The translations under genes and the position numbers were made by a program. Under the pieces are notes generated by a model. It was not told the DNA's origin. It did not search any database and saw only the letters and a program-made list of their open reading frames with translations. A stretch of 64,000 nucleotides of DNA from an uncultured Luminiphilus sp. (GTDB lineage Bacteria; Pseudomonadota; Gammaproteobacteria; Pseudomonadales; Halieaceae), in contig CALKNZ010000038.1 in assembly GCA_938091995.1 (NCBI GenBank), forward strand, positions 1 through 64,000, in the 5' to 3' direction. Shown one piece after another: positions 19,933 to 28,139 of the stretch. Every line of letters begins with the position of its first letter. The stretch's first letter is position 1.

Positions 19933-20400
19933 TTAAGCTCGATGGTAGGGGTGACGGGCATTGATAGACCAAGCGCGATACAGCTGTTCAGCCAATACCA
20001 CTCGTACTAGCGGATGTGGCAGCGTTATTCTGCCTAATGACCACCGCGCATCCGCACGGCGCAGCAAATCGTCATCAATACCGTCAGGACCACCAATCAA
20101 AATGGCCATCGGCGCTCCCTCCTGCCGACTCTTAGTAAAGCGTTCGGCCATATCTTCCGTTCGAACCAGACTGCCTCTGACATCCAGAGCCACCAGCGTT
20201 TCGCCATCCTTTATCTGCTTTTTTATGGCAATGGCTTCCTGAGCCCGGAACTTATCGCTGTTATCTCCCTGGCGTTTAGCCGGCGCTATTTCTACCCACT
20301 CCACTCGAAAATCTCTGGGTAACCGCTTGCTGTACTCCGACACAGCGGTCAAAACCCACTCTGGCATTCGTGTCCCCACTGCCAGTACTCTTATGCGCAT
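19933..20400 (-). CDS. rlmH: 23S rRNA pseudouridine-1915 N3-methyltransferase RlmH
   Basis: RlmH is the SPOUT-class enzyme that methylates pseudouridine 1915 of helix 69. The 155 residues include the cofactor knot: LVALDVRG, the AILIGGPDGID loop, and the C-terminal HPLVRVVLAEQLYRAWSI with the final HPYHRA. It overlaps rsfS by one base. Confidence 0.97.
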   Translation of the reverse strand: MRIRVLAVGTRMPEWVLTAVSEYSKRLPRDFRVEWVEIAPAKRQGDNSDKFRAQEAIAIKKQIKDGETLVALDVRGSLVRTEDMAERFTKSRQEGAPMAILIGGPDGIDDDLLRRADARWSLGRITLPHPLVRVVLAEQLYRAWSINARHPYHRA

Positions 20401-20753
20401 TACTCAGCGCTAGGCGGCGCGGTCCATAAGCGCTCAAGGTCATAGAAGCTGCGTGTAGCTGGCTGCATCACATGCACCACGACATCGCCAAAATCGACCA
20501 GCACCCATTCACCCACCGTTTCGCCCTCGATTCCAATGGGGCGCATTGCCTCACCTTTCGCACGCATGACGACGTTATCTGCCAGAGACTTAACGTGACG
20601 CGTCGACGTTCCGCTAGCGATGACCAAAAAATCCATCACCGTACTCAACGATTTAACGTCGATCACCACTGGATCGACTGCCTTTAAATCATCCAAGGCA
20701 TCAAGTACCAGTCCAGTTAGCGCGTCGGGCTCCGACGCGGTTAAATCAGTCAC
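20400..20753 (-). CDS. rsfS: Ribosomal silencing factor RsfS
   Basis: RsfS (YbeB/Iojap) binds L14 of the large subunit and blocks subunit joining under starvation. The 117-residue protein has the family blocks ALDDLKAVDPVVIDVKSLST, VIASGTSTRHVKSLADNV and EWVLVDFGDVVVHVM. It lies 26 bases after nadD and is coupled to rlmH. Confidence 0.96.
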   Translation of the reverse strand: MTDLTASEPDALTGLVLDALDDLKAVDPVVIDVKSLSTVMDFLVIASGTSTRHVKSLADNVVMRAKGEAMRPIGIEGETVGEWVLVDFGDVVVHVMQPATRSFYDLERLWTAPPSAE

Positions 20754-20779
20754 TCATACCCCCTGGGGAATCACTTTGC

Positions 20780-21418
20780 TCAACGGTATAAACCCTGCGC
20801 GTTAATATACTCTAATACGGGGTCAGGCAGGAGATATCTAACGTTCCTACCCGCTTCAATTGCAAGTCGAAGAGCGGATGAGGAAATGTCTAGCTCTGGC
20901 TGAACCACTCTCGCCACCGCGCCTTTTGTCTGCAGCAGTAGTTGCGTCGGGGGCACTTCATGCTGGTTTAACCAGTGTTGAAGCTCCGGTGCCAGTTTTA
21001 GATTCCCTGGTGGTCTTGCCAATACAGCAATATTGGCAAGCTCCAGTAACGCCCCCCAATTATGCCAGCGATTGAGCTGTTCGAAAGCGTCGTCGCCCAT
21101 AATAAATACGATCACGACTTCGGCACCTAGCTCTTGACGCAATTCACTCAGGGTGTCGACGGTGAAGGAGAGACCCTCACGGTCCAGCTCCCGCCGATCA
21201 ACGCTGAGCCCCTCTATGCCCTCAACGGCCAAATCGAGCATGCGGGCTCTGTGTGCCGCGCTTACCCCAGGGGTGGCCTTAAGAGGCGGCAGAGAAGCCG
21301 GCATGAGCCGAATCGAACTAAGGCCCAAAAGATCTAGACAGTCCAGTGCTCCTCGTAAATGCCCCAGATGTACCGGATTAAAAGTTCCCCCCAGCACACC
21401 CACATTAGGGTGAATCAC
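20780..21418 (-). CDS. nadD: Nicotinate-nucleotide adenylyltransferase
   Basis: NadD adenylates nicotinate mononucleotide in NAD synthesis. Its 212 residues show the nucleotidyltransferase motif [12 protein letters not shown] near the N-terminus and the second motif [23 protein letters not shown] (in parts) at the C-terminus. Its ATG overlaps the proA stop by 4 bases. The holA-lptE genes that precede nadD in E. coli are not here. Confidence 0.97.
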   Translation of the reverse strand: MIHPNVGVLGGTFNPVHLGHLRGALDCLDLLGLSSIRLMPASLPPLKATPGVSAAHRARMLDLAVEGIEGLSVDRRELDREGLSFTVDTLSELRQELGAEVVIVFIMGDDAFEQLNRWHNWGALLELANIAVLARPPGNLKLAPELQHWLNQHEVPPTQLLLQTKGAVARVVQPELDISSSALRLAIEAGRNVRYLLPDPVLEYINAQGLYR

Positions 21419-22671
21419 TGGCGTATGTGCCCATCGCCGAAGACAACGTATTTGCTCGAAGTGAGCCCCTCCAAGCCGACCGGACCTCGCGCATGCAGCT
21501 TATCTGTAGAGATACCAATTTCAGCACCTAAACCGTATTCAAAACCATCAGCAAAACGCGTCGAGGCATTGATCATGACCGAACTCGAATCGACTTCGCG
21601 TAAAAACCGCATAGCCGTGCCGTGGTTTTCGGTCACAATACTTTCGGTGTGGCCCGAGCTGTAGTTGGCAATATGTGCCATTGCGCCCTCAACCCCTGCC
21701 ACGACTCTAATTGCCAGTATCGGTGCCAGGTATTCCGTTCGCCAATCTTCCTCAGTGGCCGCAACATTAACTGCGGCGCTTGCAGCACAGGCCTTGGGGC
21801 ATCCACGCAGCTCTACGCCGGCAGCCGCCAACGCCTCTGCAATGGGGGGCAATAGGCCAATGGCCGCCTCATCAACCAACAAAGTCTCCAGTGTGTTGCA
21901 AGTCCCGTAGCGTTGGGTTTTTGCATTCACAGTAATGGCTAATGCCCGATCAGGGCATGCTTGAGCATCAAGATAAACATGACAAATCCCGTCGAGGTGC
22001 TTAAGTACAGGCACCGTTGCGGCACCGCTAATGCGCTCTATTAAACCTTTCCCACCCCGGGGTATCACCATATCGACATAATCGGAAAGCCGAATCAAGG
22101 CATCCACCACGGCGCGATCGGTCGTTGCCACCACCTGAGTCGCCTCGCCGGGTAAACCGGCAGCCGCCAAACCTTCCTGAATGTAGCGACCGAGCGCCAG
22201 GTTGGAGTTAATAGCCTCAGAGCCGCCCCGTAAAATAGCGGCATTGCCGGCTTTAAGGCACAAACTCGCGGCCTCGACCGTGACATTGGGCCGGGATTCA
22301 TAAACGATGCCAATAACACCGAGCGGCACTCGCATTTTGCCAACGCGAATGCCAGAGTCCATTGTTCGAACGCCATCGATGGCACCGACCGGATCAGCGA
22401 GTGCAGCGACCTGTTCAAGGCTCACCATCAAGCTGGTAATTCTGTCAGTATTGAGCTCAAGCCTGTCCAACAGCGCGGGCGCTAGCCCAGCCTCCGCACC
22501 TGCCGCCAAATCCTGAGCATTAGCTGCCAAAAGATTACCGCGGTTGTCAGCAATGGCATCCCGAATGGCTAGTAATGCCTGATTTCGGGTGGCAACAGTG
22601 CTGGCCGCGACAATTCGAGAGGCTTCACGGGCCTGTCGACCCAGCTCTTTTACGCTGTTTTCGATGGACAC
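21415..22671 (-). CDS. proA: Gamma-glutamyl phosphate reductase
   Basis: ProA reduces gamma-glutamyl phosphate to glutamate semialdehyde in proline synthesis. The 418 residues have the aldehyde-dehydrogenase-like fold with [21 protein letters not shown] (in parts), IPRGGKGLI and the catalytic-Cys region [15 protein letters not shown]. It leads the run proA-nadD-rsfS-rlmH-mrdA-rodA, an order also seen in pseudomonads. proB is not in the window. Confidence 0.97.
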   Translation of the reverse strand: MSIENSVKELGRQAREASRIVAASTVATRNQALLAIRDAIADNRGNLLAANAQDLAAGAEAGLAPALLDRLELNTDRITSLMVSLEQVAALADPVGAIDGVRTMDSGIRVGKMRVPLGVIGIVYESRPNVTVEAASLCLKAGNAAILRGGSEAINSNLALGRYIQEGLAAAGLPGEATQVVATTDRAVVDALIRLSDYVDMVIPRGGKGLIERISGAATVPVLKHLDGICHVYLDAQACPDRALAITVNAKTQRYGTCNTLETLLVDEAAIGLLPPIAEALAAAGVELRGCPKACAASAAVNVAATEEDWRTEYLAPILAIRVVAGVEGAMAHIANYSSGHTESIVTENHGTAMRFLREVDSSSVMINASTRFADGFEYGLGAEIGISTDKLHARGPVGLEGLTSSKYVVFGDGHIRQ

Positions 22672-22751
22672 AGTTATTCCTTAATAGTGGTATGGGAAGT
22701 ATACGCTTTAGACGCGCGCGCCCACAGACCTAAATCTAATCGCTAATGCGG

Positions 22752-22779
22752 TTGACAATGATTCGCAATTGCGTATTCT
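22752..22779 (+). promoter_or_regulatory. Promoter of bfd, probably giving a leaderless mRNA
   Basis: TTGACA (22752-22757) and TATTCT (22774-22779) are separated by 16 bases. The -10 box ends 6 bases before the bfd ATG at 22786, so the expected transcription start is at or next to the A of the start codon. No Shine-Dalgarno is present. Confidence 0.6.
22754..22772 (+). promoter_or_regulatory. Fur-box-like site over the bfd promoter
   Basis: The 19 bases match the classical Fur consensus GATAATGATAATCATTATC at 12 of 19 positions, counted by hand. The site covers the spacer between -35 and -10, a place where binding would repress. bfd is a known low-iron, Fur-controlled gene in other gammaproteobacteria. 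Confidence 0.5.
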
Positions 22780-22785
22780 AACCCT

Positions 22786-23007
22786 ATGTTTGTTTGTATC
22801 TGCAATGGCGTGACCGATAGTTCCATCCGGCGTGAGATGGAAGCCGGCGCTACGTCCTTCCTCGACGTCCAGAATCGCTTGGGTGTCGCCCGCCAGTGCG
22901 GTTCTTGTGAGCAACTGGCGCGCGCCATTGTGAGTGAGTTTACGAAACCCGATCCCCGGTACTTTTACAACGCATCCCCCAACGAGTCTATGGCCGCCGT
23001 AGCCTGA
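22786..23007 (+). CDS. bfd: Bacterioferritin-associated ferredoxin
   Basis: Bfd is a small [2Fe-2S] protein that reduces the haem of bacterioferritin to release stored iron. The 73 residues carry the four cluster cysteines of the BFD fold, C4-x-C6 and C38-x-x-C41 (CICNGVT and QCGSCEQL). It is followed by bfr on the same strand, 134 bases away, its functional partner. The mRNA appears leaderless (see promoter). Confidence 0.95.
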   Translation: MFVCICNGVTDSSIRREMEAGATSFLDVQNRLGVARQCGSCEQLARAIVSEFTKPDPRYFYNASPNESMAAVA

Positions 23008-23019
23008 TGGTAACGGAGC

Positions 23020-23040
23020 TGCTAATCATTCTGATTAGCA
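23020..23040. promoter_or_regulatory. Perfect inverted repeat, Fur-box-like, between bfd and bfr
   Basis: TGCTAATCA and TGATTAGCA flank TTC. The inner 19 bases (23021-23039) match the Fur consensus at 13 of 19 positions by hand count, in the 6-6-1-6 hexamer layout. It is 12 bases after the bfd stop and about 100 bases before bfr. There is no T-run, so a terminator is unlikely. Confidence 0.5.
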
Positions 23041-23106
23041 TTAAAAAGTTCATTTAAAACAACAGCTTAAGTGGTTTATTTTGTGGCTGCGCGGCTGTCA
23101 GTGCGC

Positions 23107-23112
23107 TATAGT
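23107..23112 (+). promoter_or_regulatory. -10 element of bfr
   Basis: TATAGT lies 29 bases before the bfr start codon. No convincing -35 box is seen at 16-18 bases, so the promoter may depend on an activator. AGGA in the leader serves as ribosome site. Confidence 0.4.
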
Positions 23113-23141
23113 GCGGTAATTACTTATCACAGGAACCGACC

Positions 23142-23630
23142 ATGAAAGGTGACAAGAAAGTTATCGAGCTTCTCAACAAAATCCTCTACAACGAGCTGGT
23201 TGCGATCAACCAATATTTTCTGCACAGCAAAATGTATAAAGACTGGGGCCTCACCGAACTCGCGGAGCATGAATATCACGAGTCTATTGATGAGATGAAA
23301 CATGCCGACGAGCTCGTAGAACGCATCCTGTTCCTCGAAGGGCTACCCAACTTACAAGATCTAGGCAGACTGATGATTGGCGAAAACCCTCGAGAAATGC
23401 TCGAGTGCGATTTAAAACTTGAGCATATCGCCCATGAAGATCTCAAAGCCGCGGTCGCGCATTGTGAAGAGGTGCGGGATTACGTTTCAAGAGATCTCGC
23501 TCAAAGCATCCTAGACGCCGAAGAGGAGCATATCGACTGGCTGGAAACCCAGCTGTCGCTGATGGATCGAGTTGGAGAGCAGAATTATCTCCAAACCGCG
23601 ATGCGCACAGTCAAGCCGTCTGAAAGCTAG
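23142..23630 (+). CDS. bfr: Bacterioferritin
   Basis: A 24-mer haem-containing iron store. The 162 residues carry the complete diiron ferroxidase site, E18, E51, H54, E94, E127 and H130, and the haem ligand M52, all at standard numbering. This is therefore a haem-binding, catalytically active Bfr, not a structural-only subunit. Its partner Bfd is encoded upstream. It is convergent with the amidohydrolase gene with only 7 bases between stops. Confidence 0.97.
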   Translation: MKGDKKVIELLNKILYNELVAINQYFLHSKMYKDWGLTELAEHEYHESIDEMKHADELVERILFLEGLPNLQDLGRLMIGENPREMLECDLKLEHIAHEDLKAAVAHCEEVRDYVSRDLAQSILDAEEEHIDWLETQLSLMDRVGEQNYLQTAMRTVKPSES

Positions 23631-23637
23631 CACCGCC

Positions 23638-25104
23638 TTAGTGGGCAAGCGGGGAGGTATCGAGGTATCGCCCCGCTGCCGCCCCTGATACCAATCCCCC
23701 ATTCTCTACAGTCACCACGCCTCCTATAATGACCCAATCGATGCCCGAGGGAGGCTGCCAAGGTGACCCATAGTCTGCACCCGCAGCCACTTTTTTAGGA
23801 TCGAATACAACGAGGTCCGCGTCGGCCCCCACTTGTACGCGTCCCTTGCGACGAAATTGAGGGGCAAACGTTTCCAGCCATTGCGCCTGCTTCAAACTAA
23901 TGCGTGACAACGCATCGCTGAGACCGAGCACCCCCTGATCTCGAACATAACGACCCAGTAACCGGGAGAAACTGCCGGAAATGTTGGGGTTAGTCATTTG
24001 ACTCGGGGTAAAGGCGGGCAAGGCATCGGTCGATACCATCATGTCGGACCAGCGCAGTGCTGAATGCAGCCAAGCTTCTTTAACGTAATGATGGTTAACC
24101 ATGCCCCCCGGCTCTGTTTCGGCGTAGTGCTCCCAGCTCTCCTGAGTGAGCCATTCACCCGTGGCAACCCACTGCACATCGCTATAGTCGATAGCAAAAA
24201 TAGAGCGCCAGTCTCGCTTGCGAAAAACATCCGCAGAAATGCTGGTGCCCCCGGCTAAATAACTCAGGGTTTCTGTAGCAACGCGCACGCCCCGAGCTCG
24301 GGCGGCATCAATTTTCTCCAACCACGCCTCAATGCCATTCATGGCGTTGTGTGTGATATGGCAAATAAAGACGGCCGTATCGTACTGTTCAGCGAGGGCT
24401 AAAACCTCATCGAGACCGCTCGAGTCCCCTGGAAGGTTTCGCCGTACATGAACAAAAACTGGCACTTTGCGCTCCCCAGCCACCCTGAAGATCATCGCCA
24501 ATTCCTCTTGACTCACAGCATCGCGCATATAGTCGAGCAACAAGCCAATGCCCAGACCTCCGCCATCAAGACCGTCTTCTATCTTGTCGCGAATTGCCGC
24601 AATCTGAGGGGCTGTTGCTAACTGAGTAAAGGCCGGGGACGCCATACTCGCCTGCTCGCCGCGATAAAAAAAATAAGGTAGGTCGCGACCCTCAAGAACT
24701 TGAATTCGCGCGGCGAAATGCCCCACAGATGCCCCATAATTGATGATGGGGCGATCTTTTACGAGATCGCCGGCAGCCTCTGACGGCAGCGCGCCAGCCT
24801 CCATCTCGAGTTGCGTCGTGACGCCATCGAGCACATTATGTTGCTGACCCAGGGGCGTCAGGGTGTGACTGTGAATATCTATAAAGCCGGGCGCCACCAC
24901 CTGATCGGTCGCATCAATGGTTTGCATCCCTACGAGGGGCGTTTGGCTTATTGACGCTACCCTTCCCCGCCGGATACCCACATGTCGAATGGCATCCAGT
25001 CCAGTCTCGGGGTTGATCACTCGACCATTGCTGATCACTAAAGAAAAAGGTTCTGCACTGCTCGCGAAAGAAACATGCAGGGAGTGCAGCCCCCAGCTGA
25101 CCAA
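23638..25104 (-). CDS. Secreted amidohydrolase, N-acyl-D-amino-acid deacylase family
   Basis: A metal-dependent amidohydrolase likely to act on N-acyl-D-amino acids or related amides. From the TTG at 25104 it is 488 residues, with H78xH80 (GFIDIHSH), GVTTQLEMEAG at 94-104, then HITHN and STDALP further on. Classical D-aminoacylase has a Cys ligand after GVTT; here Glu residues occupy that stretch, as in a related deacylase subgroup. Upstream of the TTG the frame continues to a stop at 25161 and encodes ISKRSAPKALLVVIL joined to VSWGLHSL and SFASSAEP, an evident signal peptide. The real start is therefore probably an ATT at 25152 (AGGT, 8-base spacing) or ATC at 25146. It follows grxD by about 20 bases. 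Confidence 0.8.
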   Translation of the reverse strand: MVSWGLHSLHVSFASSAEPFSLVISNGRVINPETGLDAIRHVGIRRGRVASISQTPLVGMQTIDATDQVVAPGFIDIHSHTLTPLGQQHNVLDGVTTQLEMEAGALPSEAAGDLVKDRPIINYGASVGHFAARIQVLEGRDLPYFFYRGEQASMASPAFTQLATAPQIAAIRDKIEDGLDGGGLGIGLLLDYMRDAVSQEELAMIFRVAGERKVPVFVHVRRNLPGDSSGLDEVLALAEQYDTAVFICHITHNAMNGIEAWLEKIDAARARGVRVATETLSYLAGGTSISADVFRKRDWRSIFAIDYSDVQWVATGEWLTQESWEHYAETEPGGMVNHHYVKEAWLHSALRWSDMMVSTDALPAFTPSQMTNPNISGSFSRLLGRYVRDQGVLGLSDALSRISLKQAQWLETFAPQFRRKGRVQVGADADLVVFDPKKVAAGADYGSPWQPPSGIDWVIIGGVVTVENGGLVSGAAAGRYLDTSPLAH

Positions 25105-25171
25105 GATGACTACAAGCAGTGCCTTGGGGGCGCTTCTTTTGCTGATAAAAATTGCCGTCTACCTGTGCCCG

Positions 25172-25495
25172 TTACTCCGAATCGCTCGCACCCGCTTTAA
25201 TGACCTCAGCCAACTCCCCTGAAGTCTCCATCTCGGCAATAATATCGCAGCCACCAATTAACTCGCCATCTACCCAGAGCTGAGGGAAGGTCGGCCAGTT
25301 CGCGTAAATAGGTAAATTGGCGCGTATTTCAGGGTTGGACAGGATATCTACGTAGGCAAAACGTTCACCGACACTCGCTAAGGCCTGTACCGCCCGAGCC
25401 GAAAAACCACATTGCGGCTGATTGGGTGAACCCTTCATATACAGAATCACCCGATTACTGGTGACCTGCTCTTTGATTGTTTCCATTATGTCCAT
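25172..25495 (-). CDS. grxD: Monothiol glutaredoxin, Grx4 type
   Basis: A 107-residue CGFS glutaredoxin that carries and transfers [2Fe-2S] clusters. The active motif is C29GFS, preceded by the KGSPNQPQ loop and followed by NWPTFPQLWVDGELIGGCDI, all standard for GrxD. Its neighbours bfd and bfr also deal with iron, although they are on the other strand. The downstream amidohydrolase is probably co-transcribed. Confidence 0.96.
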   Translation of the reverse strand: MDIMETIKEQVTSNRVILYMKGSPNQPQCGFSARAVQALASVGERFAYVDILSNPEIRANLPIYANWPTFPQLWVDGELIGGCDIIAEMETSGELAEVIKAGASDSE

Positions 25496-25581
25496 GGCGC
25501 TCTCCAGAGTGCAGTAAATAGGCTACAACATTAGCCCGACCACTTAATTGGGTGGCAGTATAACGCTGAGAAGCCGCAGAT

Positions 25582-25602
25582 ACATGCCTGATCGCGGCAT
25601 GT
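25582..25602. promoter_or_regulatory. Inverted repeat upstream of argD
   Basis: ACATGCC and GGCATGT flank a 7-base spacer, 61 bases before argD in the divergent grxD-argD gap. It does not resemble an ArgR box (TNTGAAT-type). It may be an operator for either gene. Confidence 0.35.
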
Positions 25603-25663
25603 TTAAACCATTCGCCGCAAACGGTAGACTTGCGCGCTCACTTTACCGACTGGTCTTTGAGCT

Positions 25664-26839
25664 ATGTCTGCTGTTATGCGCACCTACAAACAGTTACCCG
25701 TTGCCTTTGTTCGAGGCCGGGGCGCAACCCTATGGGACGCTCAGGGCCGAGCCTACCTCGATGGACTTTCAGGAATTGCCGTCACCAACTTGGGCCATTG
25801 CCACCCCAGAGTTACCCAAGCTATTGAGGAGCAAGCTCGGGAGCTGGTGCACACGTCTAACTTGTTTCGCATTCCCGGTCAGGAGCAGCTAGGGGCTGAA
25901 TTGGTCTCGGCCACCGCGATGGATACGGCTTTTTTCTGCAATTCAGGTGCGGAGGCTAACGAGGTGGCCATCAAACTGGCACGGCGCTACGGCCATGACC
26001 GTCACATCAAAACGCCAACCATCGTGGTTTTAGAGGGCGCTTTTCATGGGCGCACTTTGGGTGCTCTTGCGGCAACCGCCGGAGAAGGCATGCGTAAACC
26101 TTTCGAACCCATGGTGCCCGGATTCATTCGCATAGCACCAGGGGATATCGCAGCTCTCAACGCCCTGGCCTCTCAGACAGATATCGTGGCAGTGCTGGTT
26201 GAGCCAGTACAGGGTGAAGGCGGTGTCCGCCCGCTATCTCGCGATTTCCTATTGGCCGCGAGGTCACTCTGCGACGAGCAAAACTGGTTACTCATGTTTG
26301 ACGAGGTTCAAACCGGCAACGGTCGCTGTGGTGCACTGTATGTCTATCAGCGTTTGGGAGTGACTCCCGATGTACTAGTCACCGCCAAAGGCCTGGGAAA
26401 CGGTTACCCCATTGGTGCATGTCTTGCTAAAGGCGAGGCCTCCACGGCACTGCGAGCAGGGGATCATGGCACGACATACGGAGGCAGCCCCCTCGCCTGT
26501 GCTGCCGCCAGTGCCGTGGTAAATACCCTCGCAGACCCTAACTTGCTCGCAAGAGCCGATGTGATTCGAGACCACATTCTCACGGCTTTTAAAGATCATC
26601 TTGCCAATCCCGAACGCGTCGCAGAAGTTCGCGGCCTTGGACTCATGCTCGGGATCGAGGTGACCGTACCGGCAACTGGTCTAGTCAAAGCAGCTTTGGA
26701 ACAGGGAGTCGTTATCAATGTGACAGCGGGCAATACCATCAGGTTATTGCCACCGTTGGTCATGACGAATGACGAGGCCCATCAGCTCGGCCACTGCGTG
26801 GCTGAAATTATTAATCAAGCGCCGGAGATCGCGGCATGA
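25664..26839 (+). CDS. argD: Acetylornithine aminotransferase
   Basis: A PLP-dependent class III aminotransferase of arginine synthesis, which may also serve as succinyldiaminopimelate aminotransferase. The 391 residues have [43 protein letters not shown] and the PLP lysine K242 in [10 protein letters not shown]. Its stop overlaps the argF ATG (ATGA), so the two are co-translated. argD-argF pairing is common in Pseudomonas-like genomes and makes the arginine role likely. Confidence 0.95.
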   Translation: MSAVMRTYKQLPVAFVRGRGATLWDAQGRAYLDGLSGIAVTNLGHCHPRVTQAIEEQARELVHTSNLFRIPGQEQLGAELVSATAMDTAFFCNSGAEANEVAIKLARRYGHDRHIKTPTIVVLEGAFHGRTLGALAATAGEGMRKPFEPMVPGFIRIAPGDIAALNALASQTDIVAVLVEPVQGEGGVRPLSRDFLLAARSLCDEQNWLLMFDEVQTGNGRCGALYVYQRLGVTPDVLVTAKGLGNGYPIGACLAKGEASTALRAGDHGTTYGGSPLACAAASAVVNTLADPNLLARADVIRDHILTAFKDHLANPERVAEVRGLGLMLGIEVTVPATGLVKAALEQGVVINVTAGNTIRLLPPLVMTNDEAHQLGHCVAEIINQAPEIAA

Positions 26840-27741
26840 ACCCACCGAAACATTTTTTAACACTGAGTGACCTCACGTCAGACGAACTCAGGGGCATTAT
26901 TAGCAGAGCCAACGAACTGAAAATCCAACAGCGCGAGGGTGTTGCCCATGCGCGCTACCCCGGCAAGGTATTGGCCATGTTGTTTGCCAAAGCCTCCACA
27001 CGTACCCGAGTCTCCTTTGAAGTGGGTATGCGCCAACTTGGGGGCAGCGCTCTGTTCCTTTCCTCTGCGGACACCCAACTGGGGCGGGGTGAACCCGTTG
27101 AAGATACGGCTCGAGTGCTTTCGTCCATGGTCGACCTCGTCATGATTCGCACCCACGACCACAGTAGCGTGGAGCGATTTGCTAATTTTGCCTCCGTACC
27201 GGTCATCAACGGCCTAACCGACGACTACCACCCCTGTCAGCTCTTAGCAGACATGCAAACCTGGTTTGAACACCGTGGTGACATCCAAGGTCGGCGGGTT
27301 TGCTGGCTGGGCGACGGCAATAATATGTGTCACTCCTACATTAATGCCGCACGATTGCTCGATTTTGAGTTAGTCGTAGCCTGCCCCGATGGCTATCAGC
27401 CTGCTTCAAAACTGGTGTCAGAAAATAGCGACCGCGTTCATATCGTGCACGACCCCCGAGAAGCGGTTCGGGATGCCGACTTACTGGTGACCGACGTGTG
27501 GGCCTCTATGGGGCAAGAGGACGAACAGCAAATACGCAGTGCCGCCATGGCACCCTACCAACTCAACCGAGAGTTGCTAGCCCTTGCTGCGCCTAATGCC
27601 CTTTATATGCATTGCTTACCCGCACACCGAGATGAAGAGATCTCTTCTGAACTCATGGCTGCACCGGAAACCGTGATTTGGGATGAGGCAGAAAACCGCC
27701 TTCACGCTCAAAAAGCCTTAATCGAGTTTTTATTGGGCTAA
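26836..27741 (+). CDS. argF: Ornithine carbamoyltransferase (anabolic type)
   Basis: It condenses ornithine with carbamoyl phosphate to citrulline. The 301 residues include the carbamoyl phosphate site S54[12 protein letters not shown], and the ornithine site with [12 protein letters not shown] near the C-terminus. The length and pairing with argD point to the biosynthetic enzyme rather than catabolic ArcB. Confidence 0.96.
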   Translation: MNPPKHFLTLSDLTSDELRGIISRANELKIQQREGVAHARYPGKVLAMLFAKASTRTRVSFEVGMRQLGGSALFLSSADTQLGRGEPVEDTARVLSSMVDLVMIRTHDHSSVERFANFASVPVINGLTDDYHPCQLLADMQTWFEHRGDIQGRRVCWLGDGNNMCHSYINAARLLDFELVVACPDGYQPASKLVSENSDRVHIVHDPREAVRDADLLVTDVWASMGQEDEQQIRSAAMAPYQLNRELLALAAPNALYMHCLPAHRDEEISSELMAAPETVIWDEAENRLHAQKALIEFLLG

Positions 27742-27757
27742 GTGCCAAAAGCTCAAC

Positions 27758-27774
27758 CCCCGGTCATTCCGGGG
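27758..27774 (+). terminator. GC-rich hairpin after argF
   Basis: CCCCGG-TCATT-CCGGGG lies 16 bases after the argF stop. It has no U-run, so it is a weak intrinsic terminator or a processing/pausing hairpin. Confidence 0.4.
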
Positions 27775-27846
27775 TGTACCCCGCTCAGTCGCCCGCAAGA
27801 CAAGGCAGATGTTTTGTCCCAAAAATATCAACAAAACCTATCCAGC

Positions 27847-27855
27847 TTATCCACA
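27847..27855 (+). promoter_or_regulatory. DnaA box 1 upstream of nrdA
   Basis: TTATCCACA is an exact match to the strong DnaA box TTWTNCACA. It opens a 398-base non-coding stretch (27742-28139) that holds three DnaA-type boxes and two NrdR-type boxes and no credible gene. Confidence 0.75.
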
Positions 27856-27923
27856 CCCCCTTAATCGCGGCCGTCACTAATGTTTATAGTGTTGTCGCTG
27901 TTAGTAAGCGCTAACGTCGGGCT

Positions 27924-27932
27924 GTTTGCACA
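27924..27932 (+). promoter_or_regulatory. DnaA box 2 (one mismatch) upstream of nrdA
   Basis: GTTTGCACA differs from TTWTNCACA at the first base. It lies just before box 3 in the same orientation. Confidence 0.5.
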
Positions 27933-27934
27933 GG

Positions 27935-27943
27935 TTTTACACA
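27935..27943 (+). promoter_or_regulatory. DnaA box 3 upstream of nrdA
   Basis: TTTTACACA matches TTWTNCACA exactly. Together with boxes 1 and 2 it suggests that DnaA controls nrdAB, as it does in E. coli. Confidence 0.65.
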
Positions 27944-27982
27944 GGTGTTCCGGCCTTTTTCTCTATTGCATTAGTCTCAATA

Positions 27983-27998
27983 CCCACCTATCTTGGGG
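27983..27998 (+). promoter_or_regulatory. NrdR box 1 (degenerate)
   Basis: The right half (TATCTTGGGG) resembles the NrdR consensus aCaCwAtATaTwGtGt, while the left half is poor. Its start is 32 bases before that of box 2, the three-helical-turn spacing typical of NrdR box pairs. Confidence 0.45.
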
Positions 27999-28014
27999 TA
28001 GTCAGATCACGCGA

Positions 28015-28030
28015 CCCCTATATGTTGGGT
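28015..28030 (+). promoter_or_regulatory. NrdR box 2
   Basis: CCCCTATATGTTGGGT fits the NrdR consensus aCaCwAtATaTwGtGt at 12 of 16 positions, including the CwATAT core and TwG. It lies 109 bases before the nrdA ATG, so dATP/ATP-sensing repression of nrdAB by NrdR is expected. Confidence 0.7.
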
Positions 28031-28139
28031 ATAGGGGATGAAGTAGTGTTGGCGAAGAAACAGCGAAAAAAGGCACAACGACGCGAGTGGCGACCAAGCC
28101 TCAGCGCGGTTTATTAGATTTTAACGAGGCCAAAATAAG

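Noticed and set aside
27847-27943. Cluster of DnaA boxes considered as a replication origin
   Set aside because: Only three boxes, no dnaA/dnaN/gidA or AT-rich unwinding region nearby; regulation of nrdAB explains them.
27926-28117. Open frame of 63 codons in front of nrdA
   Set aside because: It covers a DnaA box and both NrdR boxes, has no ribosome site and the product has no recognisable features.
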